Notes under the pieces: model-generated
Databases searched by the model: none
The model's input: only the letters and a program-made list of their open reading frames with translations
What the model was told of the DNA's origin: nothing
Shown: piece by piece, positions 1 through 9,117 of the stretch
Layout of the letters: the number at the start of each line of letters is the position of its first letter
Position numbering within the stretch: position 1 is the stretch's first letter
Made by a program: the position numbers and the translations under genes
Source: Halostreptopolyspora alba
GTDB lineage: Bacteria > Actinomycetota > Actinomycetes > Streptosporangiales > Streptosporangiaceae
NCBI GenBank assembly: GCA_003725585.1
Contig: RJMB01000009.1
Coordinates: 68,787 to 132,786 of the forward strand
Direction: 5' to 3'
DNA length: 64,000 nt

Positions 1-138
1 CCAGGCCAGAGCGTCGACGACGTTGGACTTGCCCGACCCGTTCGGGCCGACCACACAGGTGATGCCCGGCTCGAACCGCAGCGTGGTGGCCGAGGCGAAC
101 GATTTGAAGCCGCGCAGCGTGAGGTTCTTCAGGTACAC
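1..138 (-). CDS. smc: Chromosome segregation SMC ATPase, N-terminal fragment (runs off the window)
   Basis: Only the first 46 codons are present, reading off the left edge. They encode the N-terminal half of the SMC ATPase head: the start [15 protein letters not shown] followed by the Walker A loop GPNGSGKS and the NVVDALAW helix, all diagnostic of bacterial SMC. SMC with ScpA/ScpB compacts and resolves sister chromosomes. I chose the GTG at 138 because known actinobacterial SMC proteins begin at this point of the alignment; an in-frame ATG at 189 would add 17 residues. The gene is last in a minus-strand block with acyP and mutM, an order common in actinomycetes. Identification is secure although the protein is incomplete. 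Confidence 0.93.
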   Translation of the reverse strand, partial: MYLKNLTLRGFKSFASATTLRFEPGITCVVGPNGSGKSNVVDALAW

Positions 139-586
139 GCCCGACGCCCCCCGTCGCTCACGTTCGTCTCCCTTGGGCAAGACTGCCATGGACTCCCCGG
201 TTACCGGCGCGTGTTCGCGCCGGCACCGGTCCTGGCTCCCGCCCCGGTGCGTGGCGGGGACCCGCTCACGCCTCCGGGACAGGGGCCGGGAACGCGAACA
301 CGGGAGAACCTACACCGAACGTGGGGATTGACGGGGAACGTGTCCCGGACGGTGGCACTCCCCGTGTCGAGGGCGTCAACCACCGCGAACGAGAACGGCG
401 ACCTCTGTGACGCCACATCGGGCGCCACTCCCGAGGATTACCGGGAGATCACCTCGGGTACACCCAATCGCAGAAAAGGGTCGATCAAGGCGAGAGGTCG
501 CCGTAGGGGTAATGGGAGCCAACGTGCCCCAAAGGGACGCCGAAGTGGAGCTGGGCGCCCCTTGTTCGCGAATGCGTTTCGAAGTG
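139..586. other. 448-bp gap without a convincing gene
   Basis: Open frames exist on both strands here, but they are arginine- and proline-rich products of GC-rich DNA with no ribosome binding site and no family resemblance. The region lies between the smc start and the stop of a small coiled-coil protein gene on the same strand, so it probably carries the smc promoter. I see no RNA gene or repeat. Confidence 0.5.
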
Positions 587-778
587 TTATGCGAGCGCGG
601 GCTCGCGGTCAGTCGCACTGACGGCGACATCGGTTACGGCGGCGGAGAGTTGGTCGTTACGGGCTTGAAGTCGCCCGATCTCGTCTTCGAGGTCACGTAC
701 TCGCTTCTGCAACCGCCGCATCTCCTGAACCATTCTCGGATCAGGACCGCCGACGTGGCCAAACAGAGCCTTCGCCAT
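587..778 (-). CDS. Small conserved coiled-coil protein, function unknown
   Basis: A 63-residue protein starting MAKALFGHVGGPDPR, followed by a charged amphipathic helix with heptad spacing (roughly residues 16-50, rich in Arg, Leu, Glu) and a short alanine-rich tail. Similar small proteins beginning MAKALxGHVGG are known from memory in other actinomycetes, often in this neighbourhood; no function is known to me. The start is well supported: GGAGG lies 8 nt before the ATG. It is longer in the open frame (to 904), but the upstream residues do not look conserved. The helix suggests self-association or binding to a partner, which is inference only. Confidence 0.7.
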   Translation of the reverse strand: MAKALFGHVGGPDPRMVQEMRRLQKRVRDLEDEIGRLQARNDQLSAAVTDVAVSATDREPALA

Positions 779-1083
779 GATGTGGGTCCTCCACACTGAG
801 TGACCAGAACTGTCCTCACGCACACATGAGCCACAATCACGCGACCGAAAACCCGAAAGATCTCGTGTTTGGAGTGGCGCGCGGTGTATCTTCAAGAGTC
901 TCATCGTGTGCGCTGCTGGTCAAGTTGAACGGGACTGTACGTAACTGAGCGGTAACCAGGCAGGTCACAGCAAACGATCCGAATAAGAACACCCTTTGGA
1001 CACACGTGTCCCACCGTCACGACTACGGGGCGGTGAAACGTGCCACGAGGGTGCTCACGAACCGCGTAGCCCCTCCAGGATAC

Positions 1084-1362
1084 TCACCGCTCCAAGAAAT
1101 CCGTGTAGGAACCCCCGGAGTTTCCCCAGCGTTCGATTACGGAGTCGACCTGACCCGGAGTTTCTCCGCCGCGCAACAATTCGAGCAGCCGCTCGCACCG
1201 CTCCCGCCGCCCCTCGGCGACCACCTCGACCCTGCCGTCCGCCAGGTTCGTCGCCGCGCCCCTGAGACCCAGCTCCAACGCCCGCGACCGGACCCACCAC
1301 CGAAAACCGACCCCCTGCACACGCCCGCGCACCCAGGCCGTCAACCGGGCGTCCGATGACAT
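1084..1362 (-). CDS. acyP: Acylphosphatase
   Basis: A 92-residue protein of normal length for acylphosphatase, which hydrolyses carboxyl-phosphate bonds of small acyl phosphates in the cytosol. The family signature is plain: [14 protein letters not shown] holds the phosphate-binding loop and catalytic Arg, and the [17 protein letters not shown] segment supplies the catalytic Asn. The C-terminus [10 protein letters not shown] is close to the usual ending. The ATG at 1362 has AGGAGGAG just upstream. It sits between mutM and smc on the same strand, the usual actinobacterial order, so it is probably cotranscribed with the DNA repair and segregation genes around it. Confidence 0.93.
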   Translation of the reverse strand: MSSDARLTAWVRGRVQGVGFRWWVRSRALELGLRGAATNLADGRVEVVAEGRRERCERLLELLRGGETPGQVDSVIERWGNSGGSYTDFLER

Positions 1363-1410
1363 CGGCTCCTCCTTCGCGATCGGGACACGCCCTCCGCCGT
1401 GGACACCCCT

Positions 1411-2268
1411 TCAGGCGCGGGGCTCCGGCTGACACTTCGGACAGCTGAAGGACGACCGGTTCGTGAAGTCACTACGCCGGATGGGCGTTCCACACCGTTC
1501 GCAGGGAAGGCCCCGCCGCCCGTATACCTTGAGCCCACGCTCGAAGTACCCGCTCTCCCCGTTCACGTTGACGTACAGCCCGTCGAAGGTCGTACCACCC
1601 TCCTGCAACGCCTCACGCAACACGGCGCGCACCTGCGCCAAAAGCTCGACCACGCGCGGACGCCGCAGCCCCGCCGTGGCACGCTCACCGTGCAGCCGCG
1701 CCCGCCACAGCGCCTCGTCGGCGTAGATGTTACCGATCCCACTCACCAGGGACTGGTCGAGCAACGCTCGTTTCACGACGGTGCGGCGCCGACGAAGCGT
1801 GTCGACGAACGTGTCGTCGTCGAAGGCCGGGTCGAGCGGGTCGCGCGCGATGTGGCGAATCACCGAGGGCACACCGGCCTCCGCGTCGCACTCCAGGGAG
1901 TCCACCATAAGGTGGCCGAACGTGCGCTGATCGACGAAGCGCAGCTCACCATCGTCACCGTCGAGCGGAACCCGTACCCGCAGGTGCCGCTCGGGGGTCC
2001 GCAGCGACGGCTGTACCAACAGCTGCCCGCTCATGCCCAGGTGGGCGAGCATCGCCTCGCGCGAGTCGAGGGTGAGCCACAGATACTTGCCGCGACGCCG
2101 GGCGGCGGTGACCTTCCGGCCCACGAGCCGGCCGGCGAAATCCCGGGGACCGGCCAGGTGCCGCCGGACCGACCTGGGATGCAGCACGGCGACCTCGCCG
2201 ATCCCACGCCCGACCACCCAGCGCTCAAGGCCGTGCCGGACCACCTCGACCTCGGGAAGCTCGGGCAT
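1411..2268 (-). CDS. mutM: Formamidopyrimidine-DNA glycosylase (Fpg/MutM)
   Basis: A 285-residue base-excision repair enzyme that removes 8-oxoguanine and formamidopyrimidines and nicks the abasic site. The mature N-terminus [13 protein letters not shown] contains the catalytic Pro2 and Glu3. The conserved Lys of the [10 protein letters not shown] region, the helix-two-turn-helix ending in [11 protein letters not shown], and a C-terminal zinc finger with paired cysteines (CERCG and CPKCQ) are all visible. The open frame continues 40 codons upstream into rnc, but Pro2 must follow the initiator Met, so the ATG at 2268 is certain. It begins 13 nt after the rnc stop, indicating translational coupling in one operon. 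Confidence 0.97.
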   Translation of the reverse strand: MPELPEVEVVRHGLERWVVGRGIGEVAVLHPRSVRRHLAGPRDFAGRLVGRKVTAARRRGKYLWLTLDSREAMLAHLGMSGQLLVQPSLRTPERHLRVRVPLDGDDGELRFVDQRTFGHLMVDSLECDAEAGVPSVIRHIARDPLDPAFDDDTFVDTLRRRRTVVKRALLDQSLVSGIGNIYADEALWRARLHGERATAGLRRPRVVELLAQVRAVLREALQEGGTTFDGLYVNVNGESGYFERGLKVYGRRGLPCERCGTPIRRSDFTNRSSFSCPKCQPEPRA

Positions 2269-2281
2269 TCTCGGCGCGTCC

Positions 2282-3025
2282 CTAGTCCTGCCGCTCGTCG
2301 CGTTCGTACACCTCGGCGCGGGCACGGATCGCCTTCCACGCCGACTCGGCGGCCTGCTGCTCGGCCTCCTTCTTGCTCCGTCCCTCACCGAGACCGTGCG
2401 TCTCCCCCGCCACCAGGACGGTCGCGCGGAACGTCTTCTGGTGGTCGGGTCCGCTCTCGTCGACCTGGTACTCGGGGACCCCGAGCATCTCGGCCGCGGT
2501 GAGCTCCTGTAGCGAGGTCTTCCAGTCGAGGCCCGCCCCGAGACCCGACGCCGTCGAGATCAGCGGGTCGAACAGCTGGTGCACCAGATCGGAGGCGACC
2601 TCCAGACCGCGATCGAGGTAGACCGCGCCGATGAGCGCCTCGAGAGTGTCGGCGAGGATCGAGGACTTGTCGCGTCCGCCCGTGGCCTCCTCGCCACGCC
2701 CCAAGCGGATGTAGTTCCCGATACCCAGGCCGCGCGCGACATCGGCGAGCGCGCGCATGTTGACCACCGCCGCCCGAAGCTTGGCCAGCTGCCCCTCGGG
2801 GAGATCCGGGTGCTTGCGGAACAGCGTGTCGGTGACGACCAACCCGAGAACGGAGTCACCGAGGAACTCGAGGCGCTCGTTGGTCGGCAGCCCGCCCTTC
2901 TCGTAGGCATAGGAGCGGTGAGTGAGAGCCCGGACCAACACCTCGGAGTCCATCTCGACACCGAGCGCCTGGTACAGCTCGCGTGCCTCGGTTGGGTTCA
3001 GTTGAGTGGCCACTGCGAAATTCAC
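2282..3025 (-). CDS. rnc: Ribonuclease III
   Basis: Double-strand-specific endoribonuclease that processes rRNA precursors and structured mRNAs. The RNase III signature [12 protein letters not shown] and the second acidic cluster [13 protein letters not shown] are intact, followed by a double-stranded-RNA-binding domain ending with [14 protein letters not shown]. About 247 residues is normal. I chose GTG 3025, preceded by AGGG; the frame is open to 3058, and a second GTG 12 nt further in is also possible. It lies between rpmF and mutM on the same strand, as in other actinomycetes. Confidence 0.95.
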   Translation of the reverse strand: MNFAVATQLNPTEARELYQALGVEMDSEVLVRALTHRSYAYEKGGLPTNERLEFLGDSVLGLVVTDTLFRKHPDLPEGQLAKLRAAVVNMRALADVARGLGIGNYIRLGRGEEATGGRDKSSILADTLEALIGAVYLDRGLEVASDLVHQLFDPLISTASGLGAGLDWKTSLQELTAAEMLGVPEYQVDESGPDHQKTFRATVLVAGETHGLGEGRSKKEAEQQAAESAWKAIRARAEVYERDERQD

Positions 3026-3250
3026 ATCCCTACGTTCGGCGCCGCGACAGGGGCGCACACTCCATTCGTTCCCGGCTGCGCTCGTCTGGGCCGATCAGGG
3101 ACGCTCGAGGGCGAGGTGATCGTCGCGAAGGGTCCGATCCCTTCCCGGCGGCCACCACGGCCTCGGGATATGCCCGTACCGGCTCGGTGGTCATCGTCTG
3201 GATGTTGTCGCGCGTGAGGCGGGCCCTTGCCGAGCCCGCCCTCACGACGG

Positions 3251-3427
3251 TCAGGCAGGGGTGTGGACCTGCCGGTTGTTGTAGGTCCCACACGACGGGC
3301 AGGCCACGTGCGGGAGCTTGGGGTCGCGGCAACGCGGGCAGGTGGTCAGCACCGGGCGCGACGCCTTCCACTGGGAACGGCGAATGCGGGTGCGAGCTCG
3401 CGACTTCTTCCGCTTCGGGACGGCCAC
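3251..3427 (-). CDS. rpmF: 50S ribosomal protein L32
   Basis: A 58-residue zinc-ribbon ribosomal protein. It starts with GTG and reads MAVPKRKKSRARTRIRRSQW, the canonical L32 N-terminus, then two CxxC pairs (CPRC and CPSC) that bind zinc. Cysteines are present, so this is the zinc-containing (C+) form. It is followed by rnc and preceded by the DUF177 gene, the near-universal DUF177-rpmF pair. The gene overlaps longer spurious frames on both strands, but conservation leaves no doubt. Confidence 0.96.
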   Translation of the reverse strand: MAVPKRKKSRARTRIRRSQWKASRPVLTTCPRCRDPKLPHVACPSCGTYNNRQVHTPA

Positions 3428-3561
3428 TTCGAACCTCCTGGGTCATCCCCGCGGCTACGGGGAGATCACTTTGCTATGGGACTCACCCCGCCGCCGCGGG
3501 GTACGCCGCGCTGCCTCGTGGATCGTGCGGTGGTACCGCCATCCACGCAGCGAGCGCGATC

Positions 3562-4113
3562 CTACCTTTCGCCGAACTCCTCGCCCAGCGTACGTAGCGC
3601 CTCCCACCGGGGGTCGATGGGATCCTCGTGACCGTGGTCGGACTCAACCTCGGCGAGCTTGGCACCGCACTCGACGCACAACCCCGGACAGTCGTCCCTA
3701 CAGAGCGGCGTCAGAGGCAGCGTGAGCACGACCGCGTCACGGATGACCTGCTCCAGATCGAGCAGGTCGTCCTCAAGATAGTAGTCCTCATCCTCCTCGC
3801 CGGTTTCCGTGCCGGTACCCGCCCCGTCGCCGAAGTCGCCGGCTTCCTCCGGATACCGGTAAAGCTCCTGGAACTCGGCTTCGAGGGAGTCGGAGACGGG
3901 ATCGAGACAGCGTGAGCACTCGCCCTCGAACCGACTCCGCGCCGTGCCCGTGATGAGCACCCCCTCCATGACGGCCTCGAGCCGGTAGTCCAGCTCGATA
4001 CTGGCGCCCTCGGGTACACCGACCATCCCGGTCGCGAGCGAGCCGGGATTGGCCACGGTGCGGTTGAAGGTCCGCATCGAACCTGGCTGTCGGCCCAGTG
4101 GCCGGGTGTCCAC
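3562..4113 (-). CDS. DUF177 (YceD-like) protein
   Basis: About 183 residues as called from the first ordinary start codon (GTG 4113). The DUF177 hallmark is the pair of cysteine motifs ECSRCL and CRDDCPGLCVECG with DPRWEALRTL near the end. Bacterial YceD and plant homologues affect 23S rRNA accumulation; the family is almost always encoded before rpmF, as here. The start is odd: homologues begin about 11 residues earlier with a RLDPRAxLV segment, and that segment is present in frame upstream but has only CTG (4146) or rarer codons to start it. Translation from CTG is therefore likely, or the protein is genuinely shorter. Confidence 0.9.
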   Translation of the reverse strand: MDTRPLGRQPGSMRTFNRTVANPGSLATGMVGVPEGASIELDYRLEAVMEGVLITGTARSRFEGECSRCLDPVSDSLEAEFQELYRYPEEAGDFGDGAGTGTETGEEDEDYYLEDDLLDLEQVIRDAVVLTLPLTPLCRDDCPGLCVECGAKLAEVESDHGHEDPIDPRWEALRTLGEEFGER

Positions 4114-4275
4114 GACGAGCTGGGCACGGGGATCGAGACGTGTCAGAGTAATCGCGCTTTCGGTGGGACGCGCCCTCGTACGGGCCGCGCGGGCGGCAAT
4201 GGTTCACTGGCGGGTCATGGACATGGGTCGATGCGAACCCGCGAGAACCAGCGACAATGCCATGGTCAGCCGTCG

Positions 4276-4305
4276 ATTCTAGCGATCGGCGACCTCTGGC
4301 TCCAA
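4276..4305 (-). promoter_or_regulatory. Candidate promoter for DUF177-rpmF-rnc-mutM
   Basis: On the minus strand TTGGAG (4305-4300) and TAGAAT (4281-4276) are separated by 18 bp, a good match to a housekeeping sigma-70 type promoter. Transcription would begin near 4269, about 120-155 nt before the DUF177 start. A 19-codon open frame with ATG at 4263 lies at the start of this leader; no terminator or repeated codons accompany it. Called by eye only. Confidence 0.45.
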
Positions 4306-4343
4306 ATCCACGACCGTCCGTTGCGACAATGCCCGAGCCCTGG

Positions 4344-4820
4344 CTATTCCTTGTACTTCTCCCGCAACCGCTGCTCCACGTACGGAGGCACCAGGGTACT
4401 GACATCCCCACCGTGCTGGGCGACCTCCTTGACCAGACTGGAGCTGAGGAACGAGTACTGCGGGTTGGCGGTCATGAACATCGTCTCCACGCCGGAGAGC
4501 CGGTAGTTCATCTGCGCGATCTGGAGTTCGTAGTCGAAGTCGCTGACGGAACGCAGGCTACGGATGATCGTGGAGATGTCGTTCTCCCGACAGAAGTCCA
4601 CGAGCAGCCCCTCGAACCTGGCGCTGCGCACGTTCGAAATCTCACGCGTGCACTCGTCGAGCATCGCCAGCTTCTCGTCGACGCTGAAGAGCGCGCGCTT
4701 GCTCACGTTGCTCAGGACGGCGGCGACGACCTCGTCGTACTGGCGCGCGGCCCGACCGATGATGTCGATGTGACCATTGGTGACCGGATCGAACGACCCG
4801 GGACAGACGACACGGCGCAC
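4344..4820 (-). CDS. coaD: Phosphopantetheine adenylyltransferase
   Basis: A 158-residue nucleotidyltransferase catalysing the penultimate step of coenzyme A synthesis (4'-phosphopantetheine + ATP to dephospho-CoA). The N-terminal CPGSFDPVTNGHIDII carries the TxGH nucleotide-binding motif; FCRENDISTIIRSLRSVSDF and the SSSLVKEVA segment near the C-terminus are also family hallmarks. I chose GTG 4820 (VRRVVCPGSFDP), matching usual length; the frame extends to 4877. It is downstream of rsmD, the classic rsmD-coaD pairing, with a 78-bp gap. Confidence 0.96.
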   Translation of the reverse strand: MRRVVCPGSFDPVTNGHIDIIGRAARQYDEVVAAVLSNVSKRALFSVDEKLAMLDECTREISNVRSARFEGLLVDFCRENDISTIIRSLRSVSDFDYELQIAQMNYRLSGVETMFMTANPQYSFLSSSLVKEVAQHGGDVSTLVPPYVEQRLREKYKE

Positions 4821-4898
4821 GGGGAACGTTCCTCTCTGGCGACCTGCGGCGGGCGACGAGGCGACGAGGCGCCCCACCGGTGCGTTCCTCCCCCGAGT

Positions 4899-5480
4899 TC
4901 AGGATCCCTCGGGGAGACTCGCGGCGCGACCGTACCAAAGCGTCGCGTCCCCGTAGCGACGTGCCCTCATTCCGACGTATCCCTCCGGCCACCGCAGGTC
5001 ATCCCCGCGGCTGGCGCGCTCGACGACGATGAGCGCCTCCTCCGCCAGCCAGCCATGGTCGCGCAACGCCGCGAGGTTGTCGGTGACCTCCGAGTCCGGG
5101 AGCGCGTAGGGCGGACCGGAGATCACGAGGTCGTAGGGTGCCTCCTCGGGCCCGCGCACCAGGACACGCTGGACGCGGTCGACCACGAACGTCGCACCGG
5201 ACAACCCCAATGTGGCGATGTTGCGTCGCACCACCGAGGCGGCGCGCCGGTCGGCCTCGACCAGTAGCGCGTGTGCCGCCCCCCGGGACAGCGCCTCGAG
5301 CCCCATCGCTCCCGACCCGGAATAGAGATCCAGTACCCGCAGCCCCTCGAACGAGCCGAGCTCGGACAGCACCGAGGCGAACAGCGCCTCGCGTGCCCGA
5401 TGGCCCATGGGGCGGGTGGTACGGCCATGGGGCGCCATGATCCGGCGCCCACCCGCGGTACCGGCGATGATGCGCGTCAT
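4899..5480 (-). CDS. rsmD: RsmD-like 16S rRNA (guanine-N2)-methyltransferase, atypical motifs
   Basis: A 193-residue Rossmann-fold methyltransferase of the RsmD family, which makes m2G966 in 16S rRNA. The N-terminus MTRIIAGTAGGRRI and the SAM-binding motif VLDLYSGSGAMGLEALSRGA are typical. Two normally strong motifs deviate: the segment usually written RPTSDRxREA reads RPMGHRAREA, and the catalytic motif IV, normally DPPY or NPPY, reads SGPPY at about residues 123-127. The nucleotide sequence gives GGT for this Gly. Position between recG and coaD is canonical, so orthology is likely, but activity is uncertain. Confidence 0.85.
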   Translation of the reverse strand: MTRIIAGTAGGRRIMAPHGRTTRPMGHRAREALFASVLSELGSFEGLRVLDLYSGSGAMGLEALSRGAAHALLVEADRRAASVVRRNIATLGLSGATFVVDRVQRVLVRGPEEAPYDLVISGPPYALPDSEVTDNLAALRDHGWLAEEALIVVERASRGDDLRWPEGYVGMRARRYGDATLWYGRAASLPEGS

Positions 5481-5528
5481 TTCAGTTACGTTAGCGCCCC
5501 ACCGGAGGTGCGGGAGCCGTGCGCGGGG

Positions 5529-7736
5529 TCAGGTCTTGTCGAGGTAGGCCGCCCGCTCCTCGTCGAGCAGCTCACGCAGGGCCGTGGCGAGCTCGGGGTG
5601 CGAGGTGAGCGCGGGGTCGGACTCGATGAGGGCGACCGCCTCGTCACGGGCCTTGCCGATCAGCTCCTCGTCGCGCAGCAGGGTGAGCAGGCGCAGCGAG
5701 GAGCGCCGGCCGGACTGCGCGCCCCCGAGGACGTCGCCCTCGCGGCGCTGTTCCAGGTCGACACGGGAGAGCTCGAACCCGTCGGTCGTCGCGGCGACCG
5801 CGTCCAGCCGTTCGCGCGCCGGCGTGTCCTCGGTGGTGTCGGTGACGAGCAGGCACAGGCCGGGCAGCTCCCCCCGGCCGATCCTGCCACGCAGCTGGTG
5901 CAGCTGGGACACCCCGAACCGGTCGGCGTCCATGACCACCATGACTGTGGCGTTGGGCACGTCGACGCCGACCTCGATAACCGTCGTGGCCACCAGCACG
6001 TCCAGCGCGCCATCGGCGAACCGGCGCATGATCGCGTCCTTCTCCTCGGGGGCCAACCGGCCGTGCAGCGCCTCGACACCCAGCCCGGCCAGCGGACCCT
6101 GGGCGAGTTCGGCGGCGACCTCGACCACGGCCAGGGGCGGTCGGCGGGTGGGCTCCTCATCCGCCGCCGGCACCCCGACGGCCCCCTCGTCGGCGCTCTC
6201 CGCGCCGTCGTCCCCGACGCGCGGGCACACCACGTAGACCTGCCGCCCCTGGCGCACCTCCTCGCGCACGCGCTCCCAGGCCCGACTCAGAAAGCGCGGT
6301 TTGTCCCGCGCGGGAACAACGTGGGTGGCCACGGGCGAGCGCCCCTCGGGCAGCTGGGTGAGCGCGACGACGTCGAGGTCACCGTAGACGGTCATGGCCA
6401 CGGTGCGTGGGATCGGGGTCGCGGTCATGACGAGCACGTGCGGGCGCCCCCCGGTGGCCTTCTCCCGTAGCGCGTCGCGCTGTTCCACCCCGAACCGATG
6501 CTGCTCGTCGACCACGACAAGGCCGAGGTCGGCGAAGCCCACGTGCTCCTGCAACAGCGCATGCGTACCGATCACGATGCCGGCGCTGCCGGAGGCCGCC
6601 TCCAGCAGCGCCTCGCGCCGCGCCCGCGCGCCCTGGGAACCGGTGAGCAGCGCCACTCGGGTCGCGTGCTCGGCTCCGTCGATCCGCCCTCCCGCGGCCA
6701 GCGGGCCCAACATGGCGGTGATCGAGCGGTGGTGCTGTTGGGCCAGCACCTCGGTGGGGGCGAGCAGCACGGCCTGTCCACCGGCGTCGACCACCTGCAA
6801 CATCGCGCGCAGCGCCACGACGGTCTTGCCGGAGCCCACGTCGCCCTGCAGCAGCTGGTGCATCGGGTGGTGGGACTCGAGGGAGGCGGCGATGGTCCGG
6901 CCAACCTCGGCCTGCCCGCTGGTGAGCGTGAACGGCAGTTCGGTGTCGAAGGCGTCGAGGAGGGCGCCCGCCACGCGAGGGCGGGGCGTCGCGGCCAGCT
7001 CCCGCGCCTCGCGGCGGCGTCCGGCCAGCGCCAGCTGCAACACGAACGCCTCGTCCCATTTCAGCCGGTGCCGCGCGGGGCCGATCTCGGACTCCTCGAC
7101 GGGCCGGTGGATCCGTTCGAGCGCCTCGCGCAGCCCTCGGAGGTGGTGCCGCCGGCGTAGCTCCTCCGGCAGTGGGTCGGGGATCTCGTCGAGCTGGTCG
7201 AGCACCAGCCCCACGCACCTGGCGATGGCCATTGAGGTGAGTTCCTTGGTGGCCGGGTAGATGGGGATGGGGCGCTCGGCGAACTCGCGGACCCGGTCCT
7301 GCTGGTCACCCCCGTCCGGCAGCATCTCGTAGGCGGGGTGCGCGAGCTGGCGGTTGTTGCGGTAGAGCGAGATCTTCCCGGCGAACATGCCGCGCCGTCC
7401 GGGGCGCAGTTCCCGGGCGTGGTAGGTCACCTTGTTGAAGAAGGCCAGGGTGAGCTGTCCCGTTCCGTCGGTGACGACGACCTCGAGCAGGCTGCGCGGC
7501 CGGCTGCCCGGCTTGCCGCGCAGGTCGCGTTTTCGGGCGCTGAGCACCTCGGCGACCACCGTGACCTGCTCACCTTCGGCAAGGGCGTCGAGCTCGGTCA
7601 GTTCACCGCGGGTGGCGTACCGGCGCGGGTAGTAGCGCAGCAGGTCGCCAACCGTGTGCAGGTCCAGCTCGGTGGCGAGCCGTTTCGCCGCGGCCGTCCC
7701 CAGGGTCGGACGCAGCGGCTGGTCCAAACTGATCAC
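5529..7736 (-). CDS. recG: ATP-dependent DNA helicase RecG
   Basis: A 735-residue branch-migrating helicase that remodels stalled replication forks and Holliday junctions. It has an N-terminal wedge/OB domain with the [10 protein letters not shown] motif, Walker [12 protein letters not shown] near residue 300, the RecG-type box DEQHRFG near 408, TATPIPRT, and C-terminal motifs including [13 protein letters not shown] 7736 is preferred over GTG 7748 because AGGAG lies 5 nt before it. It starts the minus-strand series recG-rsmD-coaD. Length and motifs are normal. Confidence 0.96.
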   Translation of the reverse strand: MISLDQPLRPTLGTAAAKRLATELDLHTVGDLLRYYPRRYATRGELTELDALAEGEQVTVVAEVLSARKRDLRGKPGSRPRSLLEVVVTDGTGQLTLAFFNKVTYHARELRPGRRGMFAGKISLYRNNRQLAHPAYEMLPDGGDQQDRVREFAERPIPIYPATKELTSMAIARCVGLVLDQLDEIPDPLPEELRRRHHLRGLREALERIHRPVEESEIGPARHRLKWDEAFVLQLALAGRRREARELAATPRPRVAGALLDAFDTELPFTLTSGQAEVGRTIAASLESHHPMHQLLQGDVGSGKTVVALRAMLQVVDAGGQAVLLAPTEVLAQQHHRSITAMLGPLAAGGRIDGAEHATRVALLTGSQGARARREALLEAASGSAGIVIGTHALLQEHVGFADLGLVVVDEQHRFGVEQRDALREKATGGRPHVLVMTATPIPRTVAMTVYGDLDVVALTQLPEGRSPVATHVVPARDKPRFLSRAWERVREEVRQGRQVYVVCPRVGDDGAESADEGAVGVPAADEEPTRRPPLAVVEVAAELAQGPLAGLGVEALHGRLAPEEKDAIMRRFADGALDVLVATTVIEVGVDVPNATVMVVMDADRFGVSQLHQLRGRIGRGELPGLCLLVTDTTEDTPARERLDAVAATTDGFELSRVDLEQRREGDVLGGAQSGRRSSLRLLTLLRDEELIGKARDEAVALIESDPALTSHPELATALRELLDEERAAYLDKT

Positions 7737-8139
7737 TGTTCTCCTCACCCCGCGTCAACGGCCGCTCCCGCCAGCCGCGTCACCGACCTTCCCGGGACAT
7801 CACAGCCAGGACGTGTGTACACCGTGTGTACGACAATCTAGGCTGGGGACGGCACGTGCCCCCACGGGGATATCGCACCCGGCCAGGCACGGTACAATCG
7901 GTGTGGTGGTGGGCGCGTTCCCGGATCCACCGGGTATCACACCCGTGGGACCGCGCTCGCGTCGGGAACGCGGCCCGAGGGCGGGCTGGCCGTCGCACTC
8001 GTGTCCGGCTCGCTCTCACTTGGGAGTGAACCCCGGCCCTCGTGTACGCTTCCATGGTTGGCATCGTGCGCCAACCTGCTCATCAGACCTCTCTTGGGTC
8101 CTCATACGGCACGGACCCAAGCGCTCGAATGGAGTTACC
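7737..8139 (+). promoter_or_regulatory. recG-rpmB divergent intergenic region with an rpmB leader hairpin
   Basis: No gene is convincing in this 403-bp gap; the DAK-like gene often found beside recG is absent. On the plus strand TTGGGA (8020-8025) and TACGCT (8045-8050) form a weak promoter candidate with a 19-bp spacer. Just downstream, GGTTGGC and GCCAACC (8056-8076, 7-nt loop) form a perfect hairpin in the presumed rpmB leader. A direct repeat of CGTGTGTAC occurs at 7812-7820 and 7823-7831. The recG RBS lies at the left edge. Confidence 0.4.
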
Positions 8140-8325
8140 GTGGCTTCCGTCTGCGACGTTTGCGGCAAGGGACCAGGGTTCGGTAACAGAGTCTCCCACT
8201 CGCACCGCCGCACCCGCCGCCGCTGGAACCCCAACATCCAGACCGTGCGCACGCGCGTGGGCGACACGCCCAAGCGTCTGAACGTGTGCACCTCGTGCAT
8301 CAAGGCGGGCAAGGTCACGCGCTGA
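8140..8325 (+). CDS. rpmB: 50S ribosomal protein L28
   Basis: A 61-residue L28 starting from GTG with GGAG just upstream. The protein reads [20 protein letters not shown] and continues with the conserved [15 protein letters not shown] core and [11 protein letters not shown] end. The CxxC pairs (CDVC and CTSC) identify the zinc-containing paralogue. It sits alone, divergent from recG, as in other actinomycetes, and is followed by a strong terminator. Confidence 0.96.
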   Translation: MASVCDVCGKGPGFGNRVSHSHRRTRRRWNPNIQTVRTRVGDTPKRLNVCTSCIKAGKVTR

Positions 8326-8363
8326 TCGGACGGCGCGGCCACGTGCCCGCCTGTCACGCCTCG

Positions 8364-8405
8364 CGAGCGCCATGACACCGTGCCATGGCGCTCGTCTGAG
8401 TTTTC
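8364..8405 (+). terminator. Rho-independent terminator of rpmB
   Basis: CGAGCGCCATG (8364-8374) and CATGGCGCTCG (8384-8394) make an 11-bp perfect stem with a 9-nt loop, followed after a few bases by TTTTT at 8401. It lies 39 nt after the rpmB stop. Confidence 0.8.
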
Positions 8406-8454
8406 CCCGGGCAGCGCCCGCCGCGCCCGGTGGTCGTCGTTTCGCCATCGGGGC

Positions 8455-9117
8455 TCACAGTGTGCAGGTGTACCCGTTCAGCGAGCATTCGGTGGGGGTC
8501 TGGGCGGCCCCCTCGACGGTGAAGTTCACGGTTGTCGACTCTCCGGGTGCCAGTGGCGCCGCTGACCGTGGCTGGCGTGCCGTGACTCCGTCGCCGGAGC
8601 TCTCCCACTCGGCCTCCCAGGCAGAGGTCACCCGCGCGTCGTCGAAGGCCAGGGACAGCTCCCAGCCGTCCAGGGGACTCTGCGAGGTGTTGGTGATGGT
8701 GACCTGTCCGGTGAAACCGGTCTCGGAGGTCTCGACCGTCCGGTAGGAGACGGCTCCGGGACCCGCCTGGCTCCCGTCACCGCCGGCCTGGGACCGCGCG
8801 CCACTGTCGGGGTCGGATTCTGGGCCGGAGGCGTCGTCCGAGGGAGGCGGGGTGTCGTTGGCGCCGGGCGGCCCGGATCCCTGCTCCGCGGGTGGTTCAC
8901 TGAACCGCAGGTATATCTGGGTGGTGCTGTAGGCGAAGAGCAGCAGGCCGAGCGCGACACCGGACGTCAGCAGCACCGACAACAGGCGCGGCGGTTCGAC
9001 GCGTTTGGGCACGGTGCTCCCGAGCACCCGTCCGACGGTCGCCAAAGGCCCGGAGCTCTCCGGCTCAGCCCGGTGCGCGCCGCGCCGTGCGCGTCCGGAC
9101 CCGTCTTGCCGCACCAT
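8455..9117 (-). CDS. Membrane-anchored protein with a C-terminal CBM2-like domain
   Basis: About 220 residues. After a basic N-terminal region lies one hydrophobic segment (roughly residues 47-66, LLSVLLTSGVALGLLLFAYS), then an acidic Pro/Gly/Ser-rich linker, then a C-terminal domain of about 95 residues resembling family 2 carbohydrate-binding modules: FTGQVTITNTSQSPLDGWEL, a Trp-containing strand with SAWEAEW, and LAPGEST near the end, closing with paired cysteines. This topology places the domain outside the cell. There is no catalytic domain, so the role (wall or polysaccharide binding) is inference. ATG 9117 is preceded by GGAAGG; the frame extends to 9198. Confidence 0.75.
   Translation of the reverse strand: MVRQDGSGRARRGAHRAEPESSGPLATVGRVLGSTVPKRVEPPRLLSVLLTSGVALGLLLFAYSTTQIYLRFSEPPAEQGSGPPGANDTPPPSDDASGPESDPDSGARSQAGGDGSQAGPGAVSYRTVETSETGFTGQVTITNTSQSPLDGWELSLAFDDARVTSAWEAEWESSGDGVTARQPRSAAPLAPGESTTVNFTVEGAAQTPTECSLNGYTCTL

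Noticed and set aside
211..621. 136-codon plus-strand frame upstream of smc
   Set aside because: Ala/Pro/Arg low-complexity product, no ribosome binding site, overlaps the small conserved minus-strand gene.
1399..2502. Long plus-strand frame opposite mutM
   Set aside because: Shadow of mutM/rnc: Arg/Pro/Gly/His-rich product, no RBS; the minus strand encodes recognisable enzymes with catalytic motifs.
4204..4263. 19-codon leader frame before DUF177
   Set aside because: It has an ATG and several Leu codons but no adjacent terminator or exclusive hairpins and no RBS; insufficient for a leader-peptide call.
7812..7831. CGTGTGTAC direct repeat as a second copy of the 39136 operator
   Set aside because: Shares only a core; the second half is a direct, not inverted, repeat, so a common operator is not supported.
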